From an uncultured Clostridia bacterium (GTDB lineage: Bacteria > Bacillota > Clostridia > Christensenellales > UBA1242), in contig CAMUJQ010000033.1 in assembly GCA_947089305.1 (NCBI GenBank), positions 1-11,305 of the forward strand: DNA of 11,305 bases, in the 5' to 3' direction. Position numbers and translations under genes: made by a program. The notes below the pieces were generated by a model. The model saw only the letters and a list, made by a program, of their open reading frames with translations, made no database searches and was not told where the DNA came from. Numbering within the stretch: the first letter of the stretch is position 1; each line of letters opens with the position of its first letter. Positions 5,814 to 11,305 of the stretch are shown piece by piece.

Positions 5814-6584
5814 ATGGATTATTTAATTGCACTTATTTTGGGGCTCGTGCAAGGGGCAATGGAGTTTTTGCCAGTGTCATCTAGCGGGCACATAGTTCTT
5901 CTTAGCAGATGGTTTAATATTAGCGAAACTTTAACTTTATCTATTATTTTGCATGTTGCAACTTTGCTTAGTGTTTTAGTTGTTTTTAGGCGTCAAATTT
6001 GGGAATTAATTAAGCACCCCTTTTCAAAACAAAGTTTACATATTATAGTTGCGTGTTTGTCAACTTGTGTTGTGGCAATTATATTTAAAAAGTTTCTTGA
6101 AGATAGTTTTGGCGGGACACTACTTCCTTATTGCTTTTTAATAACAGCCATATTACTGCTTGTAACTCAATTTGTGTCAAAAAAAATTAAGTTTGGGAAG
6201 CCAATTAATTTTAAAAGTTCTGTACTTGTTGGTCTAATTCAAGGAGTGGCAATTTTGCCGGGGATAAGCAGAAGTGGCTCGACAATCTGTGGAGCGCTTT
6301 TAGCAAAAACAGATAGGGAAGAGGCTGCTGACTTTAGCTTTTTAATAAGTTTGCCAATAATTGTTGGTTCGGCAATATTAGATATAATTAAAATTGCAAC
6401 TTCTAATAATTCTTTAACTCATGCTTTACCATTGCCTGTTGGCGCACTAATTTTATCTTTTGTGGTTAGTTTTATTGTTGGTGTTATTTGTGTTAAATTA
6501 ATGAGAAAACTTACTCAAAAAAATATATTATGGCCATTTTCTATTTATTTAGTTGTTTTAGCAATTCTTGCTTTTATCTTTTAA
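5814..6584 (+). CDS. uppP: Undecaprenyl-diphosphate phosphatase (UppP/BacA family)
   Basis: UppP removes the terminal phosphate from undecaprenyl diphosphate, regenerating the lipid carrier for peptidoglycan and other wall polymers; overexpression in other bacteria gives bacitracin resistance. The 256-residue polytopic membrane protein has both family motifs in its two inverted halves. The first is QGAMEFLPVSSSGH (13-26), with the (E/Q)xxxE pair Q13 and E17 and histidine H26. The second is LPGISRSGST (148-157), with the arginine R153 needed for catalysis in the E. coli enzyme. The active site faces the outside of the membrane in the characterised enzyme. Length is typical (about 250-280). There is no Shine-Dalgarno; a TATAAT 5 bases upstream suggests a leaderless message. 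It stands as a single-gene unit between two terminators, convergent with the germination operon. Confidence 0.95.
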   Translation: MDYLIALILGLVQGAMEFLPVSSSGHIVLLSRWFNISETLTLSIILHVATLLSVLVVFRRQIWELIKHPFSKQSLHIIVACLSTCVVAIIFKKFLEDSFGGTLLPYCFLITAILLLVTQFVSKKIKFGKPINFKSSVLVGLIQGVAILPGISRSGSTICGALLAKTDREEAADFSFLISLPIIVGSAILDIIKIATSNNSLTHALPLPVGALILSFVVSFIVGVICVKLMRKLTQKNILWPFSIYLVVLAILAFIF

Positions 6585-6612
6585 AAAAAACTATTCGTAA
6601 GAATAGTTTTTT
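6585..6612. terminator. Bidirectional intrinsic terminator between uppP and gerAC
   Basis: AAAAAACTATTC (6585-6596), loop GTAA and GAATAGTTTTTT (6601-6612) form a perfect 12-bp inverted repeat. It has an A-run on one side and a T-run on the other, so it can terminate transcription in both directions. It starts right after the uppP stop and overlaps the gerAC stop codon (complement of 6611-6613). Confidence 0.9.
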
Positions 6613-8122
6613 AATTTTGATGGTTAACTTCAACAGTTGCATCTACATCTACATAATTTAAAAAGTCATCATTAATGCTAAGCTTGCGTTTAAGTTTTTC
6701 ATATTCTTTATTTTTGTTTTTGTAAAATAGGTCTTCAAAATTTAATGCATCAACTTCATTGATTTTACAAAATTGAACAGCAAGGTCAACATCGTTAATA
6801 ATTTTTTCTTTCATTTTTTCTTTAAGTTTATCAGTTAATAAATCTTTATAACTTTTTGTTATTCTTTTAGTTTGTTTATCTTGAGTGACTTCGCTTATTT
6901 CACCCCAAATTTTAATTTTTGATTTTAAAATAAATTTATTATTTTCAAAATCAACAATTGGTTTTAAGGTAACTGTGGAATTTTCTACAGTGAAAGTTAC
7001 TGTGGCATTGTCAAGTTCCTCATCATTTACGTTATCAACTTGTATTACTCCAAAGCGGACACGGTTATCAAAGAAATTAAAGCCTTGGTTAATATCTTTG
7101 TTGGCGCGAACTAAAGCTCTTCCATTTTTATAAATTATGCTTTCACCGTTGTTTTGAACAATACTAACATCTTGTAATTGTTCGCCACCAGCGCCGCCAC
7201 CGCCACCGCCGTCACCGCCCGAGTTATTCTCTTGGCTAGTTTTTTCGCCTTTAGCATCTCCACTTGCTTCGCCTGAGTTTAAACTTTCAGCTGGCTCGGC
7301 TTTTGTTTGTTTATTGTTCATATTGATTTCAGCAATTATGCAGCTAGAACCTTTTTTAAAATATTCGTTAAAGAAGGTTCCTAATGTAGATATTTTGCTG
7401 CTTCCAAAAAAGTCTTTGTTAAAATTAAAGTTATTTTGAATACTACCGCTTGATAGATTGTTTAATTCGCTAGTTTGTTTAATTAAATCAACTGCAGTGC
7501 CCTTAACATTTACCATAATTGCATTTAAGCTAATTGTTCCTTCACGATAAAAATGATCAATAATTGGCATTAAATCTTCGCCTGTAAGGCTTTCACCAAT
7601 GGCAATAACAGAACAGTGTTCAAAGCCAATTGTTTTACCAAGTTTTAAACTTAAGTTAGTTAAAGAGTCTGTAATGGTTTTTCCTTTTTCGCTAACTAAA
7701 GCAACTTTTTGTTGATTTTGTCCGCTCGTGTCAGGAGATATAACTTGACATGTAATTAAATAATCATTACTTTCTTTTTCCCTATCTAAACCAACACTAG
7801 TTATTACTGCAACTAGCTCGCCTTGATTTTCTTTAACTAAACTTTCTGGTAAAAATAAGAACACTAAAACTGCTAAACATGCAAGCATGATATAATAATA
7901 AATTTGGTTTCGTCTAAAACGTGGATGGTTATGCTCATGTGTTTTTATTTTTGTAAGTCCACTAAGCGAACCTTTTTGAACTTGTGGGGCTGATTCAAAC
8001 TCTATATTTTGTTGTTGAGTGGAACTTTGTTTTGTTTGAGAATTTTGCTTTGTTTTGTTTGTATCTTTTTTATTGTTTTCTAATTGTTCTTTTGTTTTAT
8101 TTTGCTTGGAGTTGTTGCTCAT
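6611..8122 (-). CDS. gerAC: GerAC-like spore germinant receptor subunit C, with TM anchor instead of lipobox
   Basis: In Bacillus the C subunit is a lipoprotein on the outer face of the spore inner membrane, needed with A and B subunits for nutrient-triggered germination. Here the family regions are recognisable at about 100-270 (ITSVGLDREK, LSLKLGKTIGFEHCSVIAIGE, IIDHFYREG) and 328-490 (IIYKNGRALVR, then the long helical C-terminal domain). Two parts are odd. Residues 1-75 are Asn/Gln/Lys/Thr-rich, then one hydrophobic helix (about 76-92) follows basic residues RFRR. There is no signal peptide with a lipobox, so the protein should be an N-in single-pass protein. A low-complexity insert (about 270-316) with a Gly run (302-313) separates the two family regions. 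At 503 residues it is longer than the usual 360-400. AAAGGAGG lies 8 bases before the ATG, inside the end of gerAB, with a 26-base overlap. Confidence 0.85.
   Translation of the reverse strand: MSNNSKQNKTKEQLENNKKDTNKTKQNSQTKQSSTQQQNIEFESAPQVQKGSLSGLTKIKTHEHNHPRFRRNQIYYYIMLACLAVLVFLFLPESLVKENQGELVAVITSVGLDREKESNDYLITCQVISPDTSGQNQQKVALVSEKGKTITDSLTNLSLKLGKTIGFEHCSVIAIGESLTGEDLMPIIDHFYREGTISLNAIMVNVKGTAVDLIKQTSELNNLSSGSIQNNFNFNKDFFGSSKISTLGTFFNEYFKKGSSCIIAEINMNNKQTKAEPAESLNSGEASGDAKGEKTSQENNSGGDGGGGGGAGGEQLQDVSIVQNNGESIIYKNGRALVRANKDINQGFNFFDNRVRFGVIQVDNVNDEELDNATVTFTVENSTVTLKPIVDFENNKFILKSKIKIWGEISEVTQDKQTKRITKSYKDLLTDKLKEKMKEKIINDVDLAVQFCKINEVDALNFEDLFYKNKNKEYEKLKRKLSINDDFLNYVDVDATVEVNHQN
7184..7219 (-). 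repeat. Gly-codon tract in gerAC
   Basis: Residues 302-313 are almost all glycine, encoded by repeated GGC/GGT codons. This makes a local GC-rich island in an otherwise AT-rich gene. Such triplet tracts can change length by slippage, and the tract lies within the low-complexity insert between the two conserved regions of the protein. Confidence 0.7.
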
Positions 8123-9227
8123 TTTTCACACCTCCTTTATTACTTTTTTTAACTGCAATGTATATTACCAATAATATTGGAATAATTATTTCAAGTGTTA
8201 AGTTTAAAATTGCATAAAAGTTAGGTATGATACTTAACATTTGATAAACAGAAAGGGAAGGTATTAGTTTAATTGCAAAAGTAATTAAAATACCAGTTAT
8301 AACACAAATTGCAAAATGTTTAATGTTGAATATATTTTTTAAGCACCAAGCTGCGGCATATAAGTTTATTGCACTTTCTAAAATAACTATAGGAATCCAT
8401 CCAATAATGATAATTCCATCGACCTGTGTGTTTTGTCTAATAATAGGGCTAAAGTGAGTTAATTTAGTTAAAGCATCTTGAATAAATCTTCCAATCTCAC
8501 CAAATATTGCTGCAAACACAACAAGGAATACAACAATAATTGCAAATGCAATTGCACTGTAAGTTAAAACGCGTGGAGTAATTTTTGTTTTTTCACTAAG
8601 ATTTTCAATAAATATTAATATAAACAAAAATTCGCCGCTCATTCCAAAACCTGTTATTGCACCATTAATAATACTTTTTGCGCCGTTAGCTCCCATGGGA
8701 AGTAAATTATTGAAATCAATATTTCCAATTGAACTAAATACTGCTAATAGTAAAACAGCAACAGCAATCGGAAATATTATTTCAACGGTACGTCCAATTG
8801 CTCTAGGTCCTTTGAATGCTATAAAGGCAAACACAATATAAAAGGGTATTACAAAAATAATCCAGTTTAAATTCTCATACAACACTTCATTTAAGAAACT
8901 TTCAATTTGATAATCAATTAAGGTAACTTTACTTATGAAGAATAAAAAGAATAAGAATAGTATAAATTTTGCTCCAGCCGTTGAAAACACTTGTTTTAAT
9001 AAATCATAAAAACTTTTATGAGTTGAATTTTTAGCTATATATACACAAAGAACCACAGACAAGAAACATACGGCACTTGTTATTGCATAGCTTATAAATG
9101 CGTCTTGGCCAGATATAGAACTTATTAATCCGGGCATTAAAATAAGTTTTGTTGCAATAATTGAAACAAACATTAGTATTGCAACTTGTCTGGCATTAAC
9201 TGTTTTACTACTTCCATTATTTTTCAT
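8097..9227 (-). CDS. gerAB: GerAB-like spore germinant receptor subunit B (endospore_ger transporter fold)
   Basis: The B subunit belongs to the amino acid-polyamine-organocation transporter superfamily and in characterised Ger receptors binds the germinant in the spore inner membrane. The 376-residue product has about ten hydrophobic helices (starting about 15, 43, 87, 121, 150, 187, 222, 271, 302 and 340). Its N-terminus, SKTVNARQVAILMFVSIIAT, resembles the family opening. A broken helix 1 region with MPG (31-33) fits the transporter fold, and PRAIGRTVEIIFPIAV (141-156) is typical of the family. Length matches the family (about 360-380). The gene overlaps gerAA by 11 bases and gerAC by 26, implying coupled translation and a fixed subunit ratio. 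AGGGTG lies 7 bases before the ATG, within gerAA. The ligand cannot be inferred from sequence. Confidence 0.92.
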   Translation of the reverse strand: MKNNGSSKTVNARQVAILMFVSIIATKLILMPGLISSISGQDAFISYAITSAVCFLSVVLCVYIAKNSTHKSFYDLLKQVFSTAGAKFILFLFFLFFISKVTLIDYQIESFLNEVLYENLNWIIFVIPFYIVFAFIAFKGPRAIGRTVEIIFPIAVAVLLLAVFSSIGNIDFNNLLPMGANGAKSIINGAITGFGMSGEFLFILIFIENLSEKTKITPRVLTYSAIAFAIIVVFLVVFAAIFGEIGRFIQDALTKLTHFSPIIRQNTQVDGIIIIGWIPIVILESAINLYAAAWCLKNIFNIKHFAICVITGILITFAIKLIPSLSVYQMLSIIPNFYAILNLTLEIIIPILLVIYIAVKKSNKGGVKNEQQLQAK

Positions 9228-10788
9228 TGCTATGCACCCTATTTCTATCTATATTTGGAATGGAGCGCGGTCGTGTTTTCATTTTACCTACACTCTTTTT
9301 AATAATGGCGTCTTTTAAATCACCTTTAATGCGCGGAGCATATGGACCTAAATAAGCTGCGCCGTAGTTGTCAAAGTCACACAAGTAAGTTACTAAGAAT
9401 AAAAGTCCAAGAACAATACCTATAATGCCCATAACACCGCCAATAATTGTTAATGTAATTCTAATCATTCTAAGCACACTTGTTTGGTCGGGAACTAAAT
9501 AAAGAGCAATACTGCTTACGGCAACAACCATAATTGTTGGAGCAGAAGCTAGGTTACTTTGAACAGCTGTATCGCCTAAAATAAGTGCGCCAATAATATT
9601 AAAACTTGAGCCAAGACCTTTTGGTATTCTAACGCTGGCTTCATACAATATTTCAAATAATAAAAAGGCAAATAACACTTCAGCGACGGGTGCAAAAGGA
9701 ATGTTATAGGCGGCATTTAATACCGTCACTAAAAATTTTAGTGGCAAGGCCTTGTAATGATAAACTTGAAAGCTTATGTAAATTCCCGGCATTATTGTTG
9801 CAATTAATACGCCTAATACACGTAAAAAGCGAATAAAACTAACTTTAATATTTGTGTCGTAATAATCTTCGCTAGATTGTAAATCTTCTATTAAAATAAA
9901 TGGCAAGGTTAAAACAAAGGGGCTACCATCTACAATAATTGCAACGCGACCTTCAAGCATTTTAGCCACAACAATATCGGGCTTTTCAGCAGAACCACAC
10001 TGTTTAAAAAAACTTTTTGGATGTTCAGATAAAAACGATTCTATGTAATAGCTATCAATAATGCCGTCAATTTTAATTTTTTTAATTTTCTTAATGATTG
10101 AGTTTACAACATCGGGAGAAGCAATGTCTTTAAGATAGGTAACACAAACTTTTGTTTTTGTTAAATCGCCAACATCAAGTTCAATCATTTTTAGTTTATT
10201 TGTTGTTAATCGTGCGCGAATCAAACTAATGTTGGTTTTATAATCTTCAATAAATCCTTCGCGTGGACCTCTAACTACGCTATTTGTTGGTGGTTCAACA
10301 ATTGCACGGCGCGGAACAATTTTAACTGGGACTTCAACAAAAAGTTGAGATTTTTCAAAAAAAACTATTCCACTTCCAACTGCAAGTTTTTCTTTTGCTG
10401 TATTTAAATTTTGGCATTTGTTTACACTGGCACCTGTAATAACACTTTCTATTTGTTCAAAGGTTAAGGTAGAACTATTTTGCTTAGTTGATTCTTCTTG
10501 CTGTAGAGAAAAACTTTGTTGTATTTTTGCACTAGAACTATTTTGTTTTGATTCCAAAGAATTTTGATTATTTTCATTTTGGTTATTATTTTGAGAGGAT
10601 GGCAAATTTTCTTCAGTTTGCTCAGTTAATGGCTTTATAATTTCACTAGAAAGAAATTCTTCATTTGCAATGCTTTCTAAAAACCACAAAACACATGGCT
10701 CGCTAAAAGAAATAAAATTACGAGTTTTAAATTCGTTATTATTTTGAAAATGTGTTTTAAGTTGTTTTGTTAATTTATCTATCTTCAT
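9217..10788 (-). CDS. gerAA: GerAA-like spore germinant receptor subunit A
   Basis: The A subunit is an integral protein of the spore inner membrane with a large N-terminal cytoplasmic domain. In B. subtilis GerA it assembles into an oligomeric ion channel. The 523-residue product shows an N-terminal domain in two parts (about 20-55 and 105-300) and a membrane domain (about 315-470). The domain carries the hallmark VVRGPREGFIEDYKTNISLI (171-190) and EGRVAIIVDGSPFVLTLP (279-296). The membrane region has PFAPVAEVLFAFLLFEILYE (364-383), VRIPKGLGSSFNIIGALILG (386-405) and a basic C-terminal tail. A Gln/Asn/Ser-rich insert (about 57-107) interrupts the N-terminal domain and accounts for the slightly long size (usual 460-500). 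No Shine-Dalgarno precedes the ATG. A candidate sigma-G promoter ends 5 bases upstream. It heads the gerAA-AB-AC operon and overlaps gerAB by 11 bases. Confidence 0.95.
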   Translation of the reverse strand: MKIDKLTKQLKTHFQNNNEFKTRNFISFSEPCVLWFLESIANEEFLSSEIIKPLTEQTEENLPSSQNNNQNENNQNSLESKQNSSSAKIQQSFSLQQEESTKQNSSTLTFEQIESVITGASVNKCQNLNTAKEKLAVGSGIVFFEKSQLFVEVPVKIVPRRAIVEPPTNSVVRGPREGFIEDYKTNISLIRARLTTNKLKMIELDVGDLTKTKVCVTYLKDIASPDVVNSIIKKIKKIKIDGIIDSYYIESFLSEHPKSFFKQCGSAEKPDIVVAKMLEGRVAIIVDGSPFVLTLPFILIEDLQSSEDYYDTNIKVSFIRFLRVLGVLIATIMPGIYISFQVYHYKALPLKFLVTVLNAAYNIPFAPVAEVLFAFLLFEILYEASVRIPKGLGSSFNIIGALILGDTAVQSNLASAPTIMVVAVSSIALYLVPDQTSVLRMIRITLTIIGGVMGIIGIVLGLLFLVTYLCDFDNYGAAYLGPYAPRIKGDLKDAIIKKSVGKMKTRPRSIPNIDRNRVHSNEK

Positions 10789-10793
10789 ATTTC

Positions 10794-10823
10794 TAATTTG
10801 TGTTTAGCAAAAAAAAATATGCA
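10794..10823 (-). promoter_or_regulatory. Candidate sigma-G (forespore) promoter of the ger operon
   Basis: On the minus strand TGCATA (10823-10818), 17 bases and CAAATTA (10800-10794) match the Bacillus sigma-G pattern (about GHATR, 17-18 bases, CATNHTA) with one mismatch in the -10 box. Known gerA operons are sigma-G dependent. The -10 box ends 5 bases before the gerAA ATG, so the mRNA would be leaderless or nearly so. The -35 box lies in the terminator hairpin of the upstream gene. Confidence 0.5.
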
Positions 10824-10842
10824 TAGGAAAGAGCATATTTTT
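10809..10842 (-). terminator. Intrinsic terminator of the right-edge gene
   Basis: AAAAATATGC (10813-10822) and GCATATTTTT (10833-10842) form a perfect 10-bp inverted repeat with a 10-base loop. On the minus strand it is followed by a run of T (complement of 10809-10817). It lies 10 bases after the stop of the upstream minus-strand gene and isolates the ger operon from it. Confidence 0.75.
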
Positions 10843-10852
10843 ATATTTTAAT

Positions 10853-11305
10853 TTAATCTAAGTTTTTAATTTCAGAATTTGATAAAACTGATACAGTTAA
10901 TTTATCATTTTCTTCATAATATTTGTGATGAGGAAAACCTTTACAACAAGCAACATTTTTATTGTTATTTGTATGTATATAAACATCATCAGCTTGGCTT
11001 TTTGAACAAGAATCTTTAAATGTTGTAACATCAGCTGCTTTTAAATTCGAACAATCTAAAACAAATATGGTTGAATCAAATTTTTCATCTGGTCCTTTTT
11101 TAACGGCAACAAAACTATCAGATGAAAAATAGTGATAAGTGAATAAATCTTTATTAATTGATGGGTTTTTTGTTGGGTCAGGATTTTTTTCATCGTTCCA
11201 TTGCACAACCTTGCATCCATAAGCTTCAAGCTTTATTACATTGCCATTAACTGTGATTGTATCACCTGGTTTAGTTATTGTGTATTGATTGGTAATTCCA
11301 GTAAA
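10853..11305 (-). CDS. C-terminal part of an unidentified Cys-containing protein
   Basis: An open frame enters from the right edge and ends at a TAA (complement of 10853-10855), giving the last 150 residues. No stop occurs between the window edge and the GTG at 11206, so that GTG is unlikely to be the true start. The visible part opens with YTITKPGDTITVNGNVIKLE, alternating polar and hydrophobic residues that suggest beta-structure. It contains five cysteines in its second half and ends in a charged segment. There is no membrane helix in the visible part. I recognise no family. Cys pairs and beta-like segments would suit an exported domain, but the signal peptide region is not in view, so this is only a guess. 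A clean terminator follows it. Confidence 0.6.
   Translation of the reverse strand, partial: FTGITNQYTITKPGDTITVNGNVIKLEAYGCKVVQWNDEKNPDPTKNPSINKDLFTYHYFSSDSFVAVKKGPDEKFDSTIFVLDCSNLKAADVTTFKDSCSKSQADDVYIHTNNNKNVACCKGFPHHKYYEENDKLTVSVLSNSEIKNLD

Noticed and set aside
6885..7133. A plus-strand open frame inside gerAC; likewise 7984-8217 across the gerAC/gerAB junction.
   Set aside because: Both are opposite well-supported germination genes and lack Shine-Dalgarno or promoter signals.
7876..7890. MLAC in GerAC (residues 79-82) considered as a lipobox.
   Set aside because: The position -3 residue is Met, no hydrophobic stretch comes before it, and the hydrophobic helix continues after the Cys, so it does not look like a lipoprotein signal.
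1..11305. Search for CRISPR arrays, insertion sequences, attachment sites and tRNA genes.
   Set aside because: No direct-repeat/spacer pattern, transposase-like protein, terminal inverted repeats or cloverleaf other than the tRNA-like part of tmRNA was seen.

Overview
The window is AT-rich DNA (guanine and cytosine clearly in the minority in every gene) and reads as chromosome of a low-GC Firmicute. It carries a secG-rnr-smpB-ssrA cluster, which is classical Firmicute gene order, and a gerA-type spore germinant receptor operon, which points to an endospore former or a recent descendant of one. All genes use the standard code and have normal length. I see no transposase, integrase, phage gene, CRISPR array or tRNA, so this looks like core chromosome and not an island. 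I cannot name genus or family; an uncultured gut-type clostridial lineage is a guess.

Left block, plus strand (1-5790). A truncated coiled-coil C-terminus (2-145) is followed by a small two-helix membrane protein (165-425), then secG (506-799), rnr (RNase R, best start 845), smpB (best start 3131), tmRNA/ssrA (3609-3975) and a 587-residue membrane-anchored coiled-coil protein (4000-5763). The rnr, smpB and ssrA products form the ribosome-rescue and nonstop-mRNA decay machinery: SmpB and alanyl-tmRNA free stalled ribosomes and tag the nascent chain, here with an encoded tag AKKINADSNNAMAYAA, and RNase R degrades the broken message. The tmRNA has no visible terminator after its encoded CCA. A Shine-Dalgarno site for the coiled-coil gene starts 7 bases later, so tmRNA is probably cut out of a longer transcript that also carries a protein-coding gene. 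The coiled-coil operon ends in a GCAA-tetraloop terminator.

Middle (5791-6612). uppP (bacA-type undecaprenyl-diphosphate phosphatase, cell-wall lipid carrier recycling) has its own perfect -10 box right next to the ATG and no Shine-Dalgarno. It converges on the germination operon across one perfect hairpin that can terminate both strands.

Right block, minus strand (10823 down to 6611). gerAA, gerAB and gerAC overlap by 11 and 26 bases, one tight operon encoding an inner-membrane germinant receptor. A candidate forespore sigma-G promoter lies directly upstream of gerAA. The receptor is unusual: the C subunit has no lipobox and is instead predicted to be anchored by one transmembrane helix after a roughly 75-residue Asn/Gln/Lys-rich tail, and both the A and C subunits carry low-complexity inserts. 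Upstream of it a minus-strand gene of unknown function (10853 to beyond the window end) finishes at its own hairpin terminator.

A recurring theme is that three transcription units (165, 5814 and the gerAA start at 10788) have promoter-like -10 boxes 5-6 bases before the ATG and no Shine-Dalgarno, which predicts leaderless mRNAs, while the other main genes have clear Shine-Dalgarno sites. I found no wholly new multi-gene system. The best leads are the tmRNA/coiled-coil linkage, the non-lipoprotein GerAC and the leaderless starts.
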